Part shown: positions 42,084-51,425 of the stretch, in pieces
How positions within the stretch are numbered: position 1 is the first letter of the stretch
Layout of the letters: the number at the start of each line of letters is the position of its first letter
Source: Nitrososphaerota archaeon
GTDB lineage: Archaea; Thermoproteota; Nitrososphaeria; Nitrososphaerales; JACPRH01
Assembly (NCBI GenBank): GCA_023379805.1
Contig: JAMCPI010000015.1
Span: forward strand, 1-64,000
Reading direction: 5' to 3'
Length of the DNA stretch: 64,000 bases
The notes under the pieces: model-generated
Databases searched by the model: none
What the model was told of the DNA's origin: nothing
Seen by the model: only the letters and a program-made list of their open reading frames with translations
Program-made: the position numbers and the translations under genes

Positions 42084-45000
42084 ATGACTAAGAGTGAAAC
42101 TGAAGAATCGTTGAACCCGGAATTTCAGCCGAAGGATGTTGAAGCAGCTACACGGAAGCACTGGGAGGAAATCGATGTTAAGAAGATGGTGGTAGCTAAA
42201 AATGCAGGTAAGCCGCCGATAGGTTACGTGGAAGGACCTCCGACGATGAACGGAGAGCCTCATATCGGGCACATTCGTGGACGCATCATGAAAGACATCT
42301 GGTACCGCTTCAGCGTGTTGAAAGGTTTGAACGTGGTGTTCCGCGCAGGCTGGGACACTCAGGGGCTGCCTGTTGAGCTCCAAGCGGAGAAAGAGCTTGG
42401 GTTGACTGGAAGCAAGGCGGAGAATCTTGAGATCGTCGGTGAGGAGAAGATAGTCGAGGCCTGCAAGGGGCTCATTGGGAAATACAACGCATCGTGGAGA
42501 GAATCTGATAGGCTTCTCGGCATGTCAATGGATTACGAGAAGGCATATTGGACATACAGAGACGAGTATATTGAGCGTGAATGGAAGTATCTTGAGCAAG
42601 CTTGGAAGAAGGGCCTGATGGGTGAAGGTTTCCGAGTGGTGCCGTACTGCCCGAGCTGCCAGTGCTCGCTCAGCCATGCAGAGGTTGGGCAGGGATACGA
42701 AACTGTATCCGACCCCTCACTCTACTACAAAGTCAAGGTGTCAGGTGAAGAGAACAGGTATCTTGTTCTTTGGACTACGATGCCGTTCACCGTCGTAACC
42801 GATGAGATGGTGGGTGTCAAACCTGGTGAAGAGTACGTCGAGGCGCAGGTCGGCTCTGAGAAATGGGTGGTAGCGGCCACTAGACTTGAAGGTTTGATGA
42901 AGGAGCTCGGAATCGATGATTACCGGGTTGTCAACCGGTTTCAAAGCGAAGAACTGGCGGGTTTAAGATACGATTACCCTCTTTCGAAGCAGGTTCCAGC
43001 TCAAGCAGAGCTGCATCGAAACGAAAAGGTGCATACTGTTGTCGCAGAGGAGTTTGTTGACGTTACAACCGGTTCCGGACTGGTTCACCTCTCTCCCGCG
43101 AACGGTGAAGAGGACTTTGAAATTGCTAAGCGGCGACATGTACCTGTTTTCAACCCGATTAACGATCAGGTGCAGTTCACAGCTGAGGCAGGTGTATTTC
43201 AGGGGCTGTTCGTCCGCGACTCTGATGAGAGAGTTGCTGAGCATCTCGAATCTGTGGGAAGCCTCATCAAGCTAGGCAAAATCAGGCATGAATATCCTAC
43301 TTGCTGGCGGTCGCATCACAAGCTGGTCTGGACGGCTCGCCGCGAATACTTCTACTGGGTAGAGAAGCTCGGAGATCTCGCCGTTGAAGCAGCTAAGCAG
43401 GTAGAATACTTCTTTGAACCACCTAAGAACCGATTTATCGAGATCATCAAGGAAAAGGTTCCGTGGTGTATCTCACGGGAGCGAGTATGGGGCGCGCCGC
43501 TACCTGTATGGGTCTGCCCTAAATGCGGAGAGAAAACAGGTTTCTTCAGCCGAAACGACATCGTGAAAAACGCAGTGGATCTGCCGGATGGCCCCAACTT
43601 CGAGCTGCATCGACCCTGGATTGACCGAGTGAAGACGAGATGCCCGAAGTGTGGTGGAGCAGCTGTAAGAGAACCGTTTGTACTCGACACATGGCATAAC
43701 AGCGGAGCCGCACCTTACGCTTCGTTCACGGATAAAGAGCATCGAGAGCTTGTGCCTGTAGCGTTTCTAACCGAAGGAATAGACCAGACAAGAGGCTGGG
43801 CCTACACACTGCTGATAGAAAACGTGATACTCACTGGAAGAGCAGAAGCGCCTTACCGCGCATTCCTGTTCCAAGGTCTTCTCCTAGACGAGAAGGGGAA
43901 CAAGATGAGCAAAAGCCTTGGGAACATGATTGAAGGAATAGCGGTTATGAATGCAAACCCGGTTGACATCATCCGCTACTACATGACTTGGAAGGCAAGC
44001 CCGATTGACAACCTAGACTTCAGCTTAACAGAGATGAACAGCCGACCTTACCAAGTGCTGAGCACCTTGCATCACCTCCACATATACTTCCAGCAGAACA
44101 GCAAATACGATAACTTCGACCTCGATCAACACACAGTTCAATGGGCTGTTGAGCAGGCTCTCCTCGGCCCCCAAGAGAAGTGGCTCCTATCCCGCCTCCA
44201 AAGAACCATAGACGTAGTTACAAGAGCAAATGAGACCTGCCGCTTCAACGAATCTGCACACGCCATCGAGAAGCTCCTCATAGACGATCTAAGCCAAACC
44301 TACATTCCGATCACAAGACGGGAAATATGGGATGATCGACCTGAAACCCGGAGCCGTAGACTAGCCATCTACGCTATACTCGCCTACACCTTGAAGAGTA
44401 TAGATATACTTCTTCACCCCGTGTCACCCTACGTCACCGACCACCTATTCAGACAGGTCTTCGCGCGAGAAGAAAACCCGTCATCAATTCTCCTTGAATC
44501 TTGGCCAGCAGTCAACAACGATCTACTCGACACCAAGCTCGAAGAGGATATGGAGCACCTGTTGAAGGCGGTCTCAGCGGTAAACTCAGCCCGCATGAAG
44601 GCTAAAGTAAAACGGCGATGGCCGCTCAGCGAAGCAGTCATCATCTTTGACGAAGCCTACAGGTTGAAACCATATGTGGATTTAATCAAGGAGCAGGCTA
44701 ACATCAAGAACGCCTCTTTAGCCACAGAGCTGAATGGAACTCCTGTCAGCCTAAAAATTAAGCCGCGTTACGATCTCCTCGGAGCCCGAATGAAGGATAA
44801 GACGCCGGCCGTAGCTAAGCAGCTCACCCAAATCGACGCCCTGAAAGCCTATAGTACGTTGAAGGAAAAAGGCGAGATATACGTCACAGTTGACGGTAAG
44901 AAGATATCGATCTCCCGAGACGAACTTGTAGTCGAATACGTCTCAACCAGCGATGCCTACGTAGTCTCTGAGAGAGAAGGCATAGTAGCAGCCCTAAAGA

Positions 45001-45284
45001 TTGAGCGTGACCCAGAACTCATATCCGAAGGAAACACACGGGATCTGGCGAGAAGACTTCAAGCGCTGAGGAAAGAAAGAGGCTATAACCCGACCGAAAT
45101 TCTAAACGCAGCCTACATCGCAGGCCTCGACACCGAGTGGCGTGAAAGCATCCAGCCTCGCCTAAAGGAGCTAGCATACCTAGTTAGAGTGAAGCAGGTC
45201 AATCTATTGGATGAAGAAGCCACAGGTATCAAGTGGGTTGACGCTGATATCGACGGAAAAACAATCAAGGTCTCAGTCGAGTAA
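42084..45284 (+). CDS. ileS: Isoleucyl-tRNA synthetase
   Basis: A class Ia synthetase of about 1066 residues. The HIGH motif is in PTMNGEPHIGHIRG, KMSKS is in DEKGNKMSKSLGN, the CP1 editing domain occupies roughly residues 190-390 (FTVVTDEMVGVKPGEEY), and CPKCGEKTG with CPKCGGAA provides the zinc site. The C-terminal anticodon-binding and tail domains are full length. ATG 42084 is chosen because GCAGGAGAG lies about eight bases upstream; the frame is open from ATG 42045. The eukaryote-like long form is usual for archaea. Confidence 0.95.
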   Translation: MTKSETEESLNPEFQPKDVEAATRKHWEEIDVKKMVVAKNAGKPPIGYVEGPPTMNGEPHIGHIRGRIMKDIWYRFSVLKGLNVVFRAGWDTQGLPVELQAEKELGLTGSKAENLEIVGEEKIVEACKGLIGKYNASWRESDRLLGMSMDYEKAYWTYRDEYIEREWKYLEQAWKKGLMGEGFRVVPYCPSCQCSLSHAEVGQGYETVSDPSLYYKVKVSGEENRYLVLWTTMPFTVVTDEMVGVKPGEEYVEAQVGSEKWVVAATRLEGLMKELGIDDYRVVNRFQSEELAGLRYDYPLSKQVPAQAELHRNEKVHTVVAEEFVDVTTGSGLVHLSPANGEEDFEIAKRRHVPVFNPINDQVQFTAEAGVFQGLFVRDSDERVAEHLESVGSLIKLGKIRHEYPTCWRSHHKLVWTARREYFYWVEKLGDLAVEAAKQVEYFFEPPKNRFIEIIKEKVPWCISRERVWGAPLPVWVCPKCGEKTGFFSRNDIVKNAVDLPDGPNFELHRPWIDRVKTRCPKCGGAAVREPFVLDTWHNSGAAPYASFTDKEHRELVPVAFLTEGIDQTRGWAYTLLIENVILTGRAEAPYRAFLFQGLLLDEKGNKMSKSLGNMIEGIAVMNANPVDIIRYYMTWKASPIDNLDFSLTEMNSRPYQVLSTLHHLHIYFQQNSKYDNFDLDQHTVQWAVEQALLGPQEKWLLSRLQRTIDVVTRANETCRFNESAHAIEKLLIDDLSQTYIPITRREIWDDRPETRSRRLAIYAILAYTLKSIDILLHPVSPYVTDHLFRQVFAREENPSSILLESWPAVNNDLLDTKLEEDMEHLLKAVSAVNSARMKAKVKRRWPLSEAVIIFDEAYRLKPYVDLIKEQANIKNASLATELNGTPVSLKIKPRYDLLGARMKDKTPAVAKQLTQIDALKAYSTLKEKGEIYVTVDGKKISISRDELVVEYVSTSDAYVVSEREGIVAALKIERDPELISEGNTRDLARRLQALRKERGYNPTEILNAAYIAGLDTEWRESIQPRLKELAYLVRVKQVNLLDEEATGIKWVDADIDGKTIKVSVE

Positions 45285-45307
45285 AACCAGCCAACTAGCA
45301 GCACCGT

Positions 45308-45886
45308 CTACCTGAGATATCGATCGATGAGATGAGCCGCTGATTGGTCTGAAAGCCACCTCACCTGCCCGAGAGACCGCGGCTTCAATCCTTTGAAAAC
45401 TGCTACAACATCCCTAGCAACATCCTCCGCATGCTGCCCGGTTGTATCAAACTCAGCAACCCTGTTAGTGCCGAACTGCTTCAACGCATCCCCTAGACAG
45501 ATATCCAGAATCTCAGACGCAATGTTTTCCTTAACCTTCGCCTCCGAATAGCCTCGCCCAACATATCTTTTCTCAAGCTCCTCAGGGGAACAGCGCAGCA
45601 CAGCTACGAAGTCGGCCTCACCGCGCTTCAGGATGTATGGCAAAAGATGACCTGACAGCACGATACCTCCACCTTCTATTCTCTTCAGAATGTTTCGCCT
45701 AAGCTGCTTCGGATCAACCTCAAAATCCTCTTCGCGACTATCCAGAATTGAACCTGTTTCAAAGGCGACCCTGTTCAGCTCAAGAAACCGGTAGCCCAAG
45801 AGCTGAGCCACAATCCTTCCTGTTGACTTCTTTCCGGTACCAGGAGTCCCAGTGATCCCAATTATTGGAAGACGCTCAGACTTCAT
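45308..45886 (-). CDS. Fap7/AK6-like adenylate kinase
   Basis: A 192-residue P-loop kinase of the Fap7/hCINAP (adenylate kinase 6) family, which acts in the last steps of small ribosomal subunit maturation. Walker A is GITGTPGTGKKS, and SGHLLPYILKRGEADFVAVLR with SPEELEKRYVGRGYSEAKVKENI are family features (compare the CSPEEL/RGY motif). The C-terminus (about 20 residues after RSLGQVRWLSD) is longer than in typical members. Convergent with ileS. Confidence 0.85.
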   Translation of the reverse strand: MKSERLPIIGITGTPGTGKKSTGRIVAQLLGYRFLELNRVAFETGSILDSREEDFEVDPKQLRRNILKRIEGGGIVLSGHLLPYILKRGEADFVAVLRCSPEELEKRYVGRGYSEAKVKENIASEILDICLGDALKQFGTNRVAEFDTTGQHAEDVARDVVAVFKGLKPRSLGQVRWLSDQSAAHLIDRYLR

Positions 45887-45910
45887 TCAGCCAAGACCTA
45901 CCTCTTCATC

Positions 45911-46243
45911 CTACTTCGGTTGAGATGACGGCCGTTCGCCGCCGGTCTCTTCCAAAGGTTTAACTTGAAGCAAGCGACCTTCGCTCCGAATAATCCTGAC
46001 TTTACTCTTAGGATGTATAGGCGCATCAGTTCTAGCCCTCCAATACTCATTCTGATAAAGCACGTAGCCATCAGCACCAGGAAAAAGCCCGTCTATAGCT
46101 TCAGCGACGCCTCCAACCACATCGGCCGAAACTGACCCCCCTCGCCTCAACCTAAATGCACGATAAGCAAGGAGAATAATCACTAAAAGAATAGCTAAGA
46201 GAGCCAACAAGGCGGAGAATACTTCTGGAAGTATCTGAAACAC
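45911..46243 (-). CDS. NfeD-like membrane protein (short form)
   Basis: A 110-residue protein with one membrane helix (about residues 8-28) and a soluble OB-fold C-terminus. The segment DGYVLYQNEYWRARTDAPI followed by GSKVRIIRSEGRLLQVKPL-like sequence matches NfeD C-terminal domains (GxVxVxGExWxA pattern). These are partners of stomatins or membrane proteases, but none is adjacent. It lies just downstream of nothing on the same strand and 24 bases upstream of the kinase gene, so the two may be co-transcribed. Confidence 0.72.
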   Translation of the reverse strand: MFQILPEVFSALLALLAILLVIILLAYRAFRLRRGGSVSADVVGGVAEAIDGLFPGADGYVLYQNEYWRARTDAPIHPKSKVRIIRSEGRLLQVKPLEETGGERPSSQPK

Positions 46244-46390
46244 GGTGCGAAAATACGCGTAAGCATTCTTAAGGATTCCTTAACATCAACTCAATGTGAA
46301 ATCAACTCTAACATCTTGCTTAGCAGAAATATGACAACCAAGCTAGCTTTTTAAGGCGCTAGGCCGTTATTTTTTACTGAGGCCACGGAT

Positions 46391-46807
46391 ATGGCGACTA
46401 GAAATACGTATATAATCGCAGTGATACTTGCGATTATAGTAATAGTGGCGATATCGGCCTTCGTACTAAGCAGCACCACAACACCCACAACACCTACTAC
46501 AACCACAACAACTCCAGGAGGAGACGCAACCACAGCGACAACCATAACCCTCACAGCTGAAAACATAAAGTTCAACGGTACTAACCCAACGATAACGGTC
46601 AAAGCAAACACTCAAGTAACCATTACCGTGAACAATAAGGACAGTATGCCTCACAACTTCATAATCCAAGGTGTGACGGGTGGTTCAACTAATTTGCTGA
46701 GCCCAGGACAAAGTGGACAAGTAACAGTGACACTTCCGCCAGGAACTTACAAGTATTATTGCTCTGTTCACCCAGGACAAATGGACGGTCAGATAGTGGC
46801 GAAGTAG
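46391..46807 (+). CDS. Membrane-anchored blue-copper protein (cupredoxin)
   Basis: A 138-residue cupredoxin. N-terminal anchor at about residues 8-30, Thr/Gly-rich linker, then a plastocyanin-like domain with the type-1 copper ligands: His in NKDSMPHNFI and Cys-x4-His-x4-Met in YYCSVHPGQM. It is a soluble-face electron carrier outside the membrane, a natural acceptor for the PQQ dehydrogenase or partner of the multihemes or an oxidase. ATG 46391 is preceded by a weak RBS. Similar small cupredoxins are numerous in Nitrososphaeria. Confidence 0.9.
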   Translation: MATRNTYIIAVILAIIVIVAISAFVLSSTTTPTTPTTTTTTPGGDATTATTITLTAENIKFNGTNPTITVKANTQVTITVNNKDSMPHNFIIQGVTGGSTNLLSPGQSGQVTVTLPPGTYKYYCSVHPGQMDGQIVAK

Positions 46808-46982
46808 CAAGTAGGTAGCAAAGAGACACACATGTGAGCTGAAGTCGAGACTGGTGAGCGAGACAAAGCTGCTTACGAAGACCCTCACGTTTTTGTTTTT
46901 TCATCTTTTTAATTGACTTGATTTAGACTTGATCGTTCACTTATTACAGATCTTCCGAAGCTGCTTTTCGCCTGTTTGCGTG

Positions 46983-48956
46983 CTAAGCAATCAATCCTTT
47001 CTTGTTAAGATCGTCAGCCACGTCTTCTAACCCCAGTTCCGTTAATCTTCGTGCAGTGGGTTTCCCAGTTTCCACATCCCAGCCTCTGAACTGGTAGTAT
47101 CGGCTCTTGAGCTCCTCGAACTTCGCTCGGTCAAGCGATCTGCGGGCAACCTCCATATGTCCGTCTGAACGAGTAACTTTTCCAGCTGACCGCTCATTGT
47201 AGTAGTATTCGGAGACTGTGTCCTGTGCTCTAGTGCGGCCCTCTCGAGTCATAATTGCTCGTTCAACATTATAGATGCGTTCACCTATTTTGAGCATAGA
47301 TTCCGGGTCAGGCATCATGTTTGAGCCGGTGACGGCTGTGAAGAGCTTAGGCTCCAAGTTAGGGGTGCAGCCTCTGTGCTTTTCCCCGTACCAGCTAGCG
47401 TAGTTTCCGAAGTACCAGTCGCAAAGCGTAAGCGACTTCTTCACACACTCATAATTCTGAACCCACTGCGTAACGTAGGCGTGGCCTTCATTGTACATTC
47501 CTTCATTCGTTTCATCCAGCGCTTTTACACCCATATCGCCCCACACATCCTTCACAATAGCGACCAGCTCATCCGCGGTTATCCACCCGTAATTCGCATA
47601 TTCAGCGTGACTTCTGGTGACTAGGAAGTAGAAGTCATGCTCATTCGGAAGCCTGCTTTCCATAGCCAGTTTTAGCGCAAAAACAGGAAGGATTCTACCG
47701 TCAAACTGGTTCGCAAAACCTCGGTGATAATTCTTCAAGTAGCTTGCAGCGTTTTTACCTATAATATCTGCTGCGCGCGCATTGCCTTCAGACAACGTAT
47801 TGCCGAAGCCGTCTCTATACGCGATCTTGCGGATAAGGGTCTCAGCGAACTCGTACTCTCCTAACTTGTCGAACGGCAAACCGGTGTCCGCGTCACTAAT
47901 TACACCAGCATTGTGAAGCTTGACAAGCCAATCCATCATCATAGACAACTCAAAGGAGTTTACAGCTAAAGCATCAGCGAGCTTAGCAGCCTTCCAGTAA
48001 GCGGTCGTCAGTTCACCGTGCGCGCCGATATCGAACTTCGCGTACCAGAGCAGCTGCTCACACTGAGCTTGACCTGCAGGTATAGCTGCATCTGAGATTG
48101 ACGCATAGGTTCTGCATGCGATTGGGCAGCCGTAGCAGGCCTCCGCCTTTACACTATACTTGTCTACCCACTTCTCGCCGTAGTCGGAGTATTCTAGCAG
48201 GTTGTTTATGCGGTGGTAGCCGTGCTGAGCGATTTTTGGAGGACGCTGATCTGGTCTGAAGAGAAGGTTCCGCATCTCTTCAGATATTCTCATGAGATCT
48301 TCTGGTTTTGCTACTTCGACGCTTTTGCTTCCCTGCACAGCTATTGCTTTGAGGTTCTTTGAGCCCCAGACGCCGCCGAAGCCGCCTTGACCCAGGGCGC
48401 TTCCTGAGTCGTGAAGTATAGAGGCTATTCGCGATAGATGTTCGCCTGAAGGCCCTATTGTGAGGACAGCGGCTTTCCGTGGAGTGTTAAGATCGCTCCA
48501 TATCGTTTTCTGCGTCTCGTAAGTGGTTAAGCCCCACAGGTGACCGGCGTCCTTTATCTCAACCGTGCCGTCGTTAATAGATATCCAGACAGGCTTAGAG
48601 GCTTTCCCCCGAATTATGAGCCCGTCGAAACCTGAGAACTTCAAGAAGGGTCCGAAGCGTCCACCTACACCTGATCTAGTGTAGACTTCACGCGGGTAAG
48701 GTTGAGCGGCCGTACCCCCTACTTCGCTTTTCCCAGCTTGAGGCGCAAAGGTTCCGGTTGTCGGCCCTGTAGTGAGTGAAAACACGTTTTCTGGATCGAA
48801 GGCGCCCACTGAAGGAGGAACCTCGTCCCAGTGGATCTTAGCGTTAATTCCTCTGCCGCCTAAGAAGCCTGAGGCGTACTTCTCTGTCGGCACCTCGCTG
48901 TATTTACCTGAGGTGAGGTCTATGCTGAGTATCTTGCCAACCCATCCGTAGCTCAT
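46983..48956 (-). CDS. AOR-family tungsten/molybdenum oxidoreductase (YdhV-like operon)
   Basis: A 657-residue AOR-family enzyme with the usual start GWVGKILSIDLTSGKYSEV and GGRGINAKIHWDEVP, the pterin region SGVGGRFGPFLKFSGFDG, and the cluster ligands CYGCPIAC with a distal Cys in TLCDWYFG. It shares its gene order with E. coli ydhV-ydhY-ydhU: the next genes upstream encode a four-cluster ferredoxin and a membrane cytochrome b, and the stop/start of the ferredoxin overlaps this gene by four bases. So electrons from substrate oxidation probably go to ferredoxin and then to or from the quinone pool. The substrate is unknown; related BamB enzymes reduce benzoyl-CoA, but no other bam genes are here. 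Confidence 0.9.
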   Translation of the reverse strand: MSYGWVGKILSIDLTSGKYSEVPTEKYASGFLGGRGINAKIHWDEVPPSVGAFDPENVFSLTTGPTTGTFAPQAGKSEVGGTAAQPYPREVYTRSGVGGRFGPFLKFSGFDGLIIRGKASKPVWISINDGTVEIKDAGHLWGLTTYETQKTIWSDLNTPRKAAVLTIGPSGEHLSRIASILHDSGSALGQGGFGGVWGSKNLKAIAVQGSKSVEVAKPEDLMRISEEMRNLLFRPDQRPPKIAQHGYHRINNLLEYSDYGEKWVDKYSVKAEACYGCPIACRTYASISDAAIPAGQAQCEQLLWYAKFDIGAHGELTTAYWKAAKLADALAVNSFELSMMMDWLVKLHNAGVISDADTGLPFDKLGEYEFAETLIRKIAYRDGFGNTLSEGNARAADIIGKNAASYLKNYHRGFANQFDGRILPVFALKLAMESRLPNEHDFYFLVTRSHAEYANYGWITADELVAIVKDVWGDMGVKALDETNEGMYNEGHAYVTQWVQNYECVKKSLTLCDWYFGNYASWYGEKHRGCTPNLEPKLFTAVTGSNMMPDPESMLKIGERIYNVERAIMTREGRTRAQDTVSEYYYNERSAGKVTRSDGHMEVARRSLDRAKFEELKSRYYQFRGWDVETGKPTARRLTELGLEDVADDLNKKGLIA

Positions 48957-49672
48957 CGTAGCAACTCCCTTGGTATGTCCTTCTTCCGCTCATCTAGAAA
49001 GACCGCTAGGCTTGAATTCCCGACACCAGCCGTTCCTTCAGGAAGCTTCGGAACATATCTTAACGCACCGTTAGGACAATGTTTTACGCATCTCGGTGAG
49101 CCGTAGCAGAGATGACATTTCAACGCCGTGTTCCGCTTCTCATCAAACCTTATTCTTGCGACACCGTGAGCAGCACCGCATGCAGCTATGCATTTTTTGC
49201 AGCCTATACACTCAGTCTCATCTATTATTCGCGCATTGGTTCCTGACTTCTCGTCCACCTTCAAAGCTGCAACGGGGCAGACCGGAAGACAGTGCGAGTT
49301 TTCGCATTGAAAACACGGTGTGGGGTCGAAGTTGGTGATGTCAGGCTTGAAGGGATCTCGAATTATCTGTATCCTAGATAAAGACGTGTTTGAGACTCCG
49401 TAGTTGAAGGTGGTGCAGGCGGCTTCGCAGGACTGGCAGCCTGTGCATAGAGCAGGATCGAAGAGTATGTAACCGTTGGCGGTGGGAACAGCAAGCTTTC
49501 CCAGCGAGTTCTCCCAGATATTCATACCTGTTGTCCAGAGCTGGTATGCGGTGGAGTTGAAGATCACAACAGTTGCAGACGCTGCTGCAAGACCGCCCAT
49601 AAACTTCCTCCTAGAAATCCGGAGCGAGTCATCCTGATCGTTACGCTTTTCGTGTTCTGCCAAAATTTTCAC
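48953..49672 (-). CDS. Twin-arginine exported four-cluster ferredoxin (YdhY-like)
   Basis: A 239-residue iron-sulfur protein with a Tat signal (SRRKFMGG, then a hydrophobic stretch) and four CxxCxxC-type cluster motifs: CTGCQSCEAAC, CFQCENSHCLPVCP, CIGCKKCIAACG and CHLCYGSPRCVKHCP. This is the subunit type that sits between a molybdopterin or AOR subunit and a membrane cytochrome b. Because of the Tat signal, the AOR partner, which lacks its own signal, may be exported with it or the complex may face outside. It is translationally coupled to the AOR gene and lies 21 bases downstream of the cytochrome b gene. Confidence 0.9.
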   Translation of the reverse strand: MKILAEHEKRNDQDDSLRISRRKFMGGLAAASATVVIFNSTAYQLWTTGMNIWENSLGKLAVPTANGYILFDPALCTGCQSCEAACTTFNYGVSNTSLSRIQIIRDPFKPDITNFDPTPCFQCENSHCLPVCPVAALKVDEKSGTNARIIDETECIGCKKCIAACGAAHGVARIRFDEKRNTALKCHLCYGSPRCVKHCPNGALRYVPKLPEGTAGVGNSSLAVFLDERKKDIPRELLR

Positions 49673-49693
49673 TTCTCCGTTTATATGGGCAGT

Positions 49694-50242
49694 TTACTTG
49701 TGAGCTACTCTCCTGTCTAAGACGAGGTATACGACTAGGTAGATGACTAGGAATAAGGTGACCCCATATGCTAGTAGAAGATGAGCATTTTTGGCGGCGA
49801 AAATGAAGCTCCAGCCTAGGTTGAAGAGCCAGAAGGGAATAGCCCATCTAAACGGCTCGTAGATGATAAGCCCAGTTATCCCTGTAACTAGCACCAAAGC
49901 AGGGATAACCCACTTTATCAGCAGAGCAGAGGAGGTGCGTGGACCCATAGATATGACTGGTCTATGCGTAAACAGGTTGAATATTGTGATAAACACGATT
50001 GATGAGAGTAGAGTTAGAACTGCCACTATGTGTGCCTCGAAGAGCACAACGGTAGGCAAAACCCCGACCGTCTCATTGAGGGGCTGCAGACTCTCTCTAC
50101 CAGCCATTACTAAACCGGTTAATACGACTAATACCAAACTTATGAACTTGACGAACCGATAGGCTGCATCAACTGAAGCGTAACGCTGAAACATCAAGAT
50201 ACCGGTGACACGCTTCCTCAGCAGCAACGCCAACTGTCGCAT
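49694..50242 (-). CDS. Membrane cytochrome b subunit of the AOR complex (YdhU/b561-like)
   Basis: A 182-residue protein with four membrane helices. Conserved His residues in FEAHIVAVL and NAHLLLAYGV, each within a helix, suit two b-type hemes as in thiosulfate reductase cytochrome B or YdhU. First gene of the cytochrome b - ferredoxin - AOR operon, it would join the complex to the quinone pool. The start at 50242 is used; a nearby internal start is possible. Confidence 0.75.
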   Translation of the reverse strand: MRQLALLLRKRVTGILMFQRYASVDAAYRFVKFISLVLVVLTGLVMAGRESLQPLNETVGVLPTVVLFEAHIVAVLTLLSSIVFITIFNLFTHRPVISMGPRTSSALLIKWVIPALVLVTGITGLIIYEPFRWAIPFWLFNLGWSFIFAAKNAHLLLAYGVTLFLVIYLVVYLVLDRRVAHK

Positions 50243-50310
50243 TGATAAAAGTATTCAACCTAAATCGCTACAACACAGATGCGCACTACCTTTTTTCAAA
50301 TCGCGCTGTA

Positions 50311-50710
50311 TCAGGGCGAAACATGTTCGGGCTTTATCTTCAATATGACACGTTGCTCATCTAGTAGCCTATTCGGATACTTTTCTACTCCGAGATACTT
50401 GTGCGCGAGCTTGTCGATGTGCTCATCAGCACCTTCACGAATTTGCTCTACTACACGACCCCGAATAGTCACTTTGCGGTAAGGATTCTTCTGATCGGTG
50501 ATATCGATTGCGACTCGGATCACGTGTCACGTTCCTCTGCTTCACCCTACCTACAGCCGTGTTAACTAGGATGAAATCCCCATCGTGGTCAACCCAGACC
50601 GGTGTTACCTGTGTTGAGCCGTCTGGCATAAGCGTGGCTAAATGACCGAAATTAACCCCTTCAATAATGTTAACGGCTAAATCGGTAAGTTTTGCGGTTA
50701 CAAGATTCAT
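50311..50710 (-). pseudogene. PPOX-type (pyridoxamine-phosphate-oxidase-like) protein, frameshifted
   Basis: Two overlapping minus-strand frames give the halves of one protein. The first (from ATG 50710) reads NFGHLATLMPDGSTQVTPVW through VGRVKQRNVTRD, the second (to TGA 50311-50313) resumes as RVAIDITDQKNPYRKVTIRG through PEHVSP. Joined, they form a full 130-residue F420/FMN-binding PPOX-family protein. The junction at about 50515-50523 needs one base removed or two bases added in the sequence CGTGATCCGAGTCGC. It is either a recent pseudogene, an assembly error or a site of ribosomal frameshifting. A good GGCGAG lies upstream of the start. Confidence 0.75.
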
Positions 50711-50804
50711 TGATACTCGCCTATCTTGAATTAGACGGCGAGAATCATATTTAGTATTAACTGCTAATGTGTGAAGACGTCTTTTTTGGTTAAAGGCTGG
50801 TTAA

Positions 50805-51326
50805 TTACTTCCACGCTAATTCTGTTACCAGTGGAATAGGTCTTGTTAAGCATTCAACTCCTGGGCAGCGTTGATCAGCCATTTCTTTGACACGCTGCAT
50901 CAAGTCCTTGGACGCGTTGCCTTTAGCGGTAACCGTAAACTTGACATTCTCAATTATGTTCTCACTTGAGAGTCCCAGCTGCTTCGTGAGGTTCATCTGG
51001 TTCTCGGCGACGATTTTCAAAGAGGTTAGCTCGACGCCTAGTGAAGTGGCGGCTGCGACGAAGGTGGTGGCGTAGCAGGCAGCTAAACCATAGAGACAGT
51101 ATTGTATCGGGTCAGGTGCACCACCCCATCCACCGGAAAAAGGTGGAAGTTCGCATCCAAGAGTCATCTGGCCTTTCTGGTACGCAAGTGTTGAACGAAA
51201 CTGTGGTTTACCTTCCTCAAAGACCCACTCGCCCTCGATGCGCTTAGACTTCTTTGCGTCCTGCGGATTGCGCTTAACTTGGTTCACAAACTTCTGCATC
51301 TCAGCCTGATTCACGTTATTAGTCAA
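50805..51326 (-). CDS. OsmC-family thiol-dependent peroxidase-like protein
   Basis: A 173-residue OsmC/Ohr-family protein, which reduces organic peroxides through two cysteines. The first catalytic Cys lies in QYCLYGLAACYATTF and the second in MADQRCPGVECLT, with FRSTLAYQKGQMTLG as the usual N-terminal beta sheet. It is likely an oxidative-stress defence enzyme, which suits a cell with many exposed redox proteins. TTG 51326 is the open start; ATG at codon 10 is an alternative. Confidence 0.85.
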   Translation of the reverse strand: MTNNVNQAEMQKFVNQVKRNPQDAKKSKRIEGEWVFEEGKPQFRSTLAYQKGQMTLGCELPPFSGGWGGAPDPIQYCLYGLAACYATTFVAAATSLGVELTSLKIVAENQMNLTKQLGLSSENIIENVKFTVTAKGNASKDLMQRVKEMADQRCPGVECLTRPIPLVTELAWK

Positions 51327-51425
51327 AATCGCTCATGTATTAAGCCGTCGAGTAACTGTTAAGCTTTTTTGGAATCAGGCGGTCTAGGGTAAAGTATAAA
51401 GCGGCTAGACTAAGACGGAGGCTCG

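Noticed and set aside
46983-48956. Possible BamB-type benzoyl-CoA reductase
   Set aside because: Tempting because of the benzoate-CoA-ligase-like gene, but partner genes match the ydhVYU type and no other bam genes are present; kept as an unassigned AOR-family enzyme.
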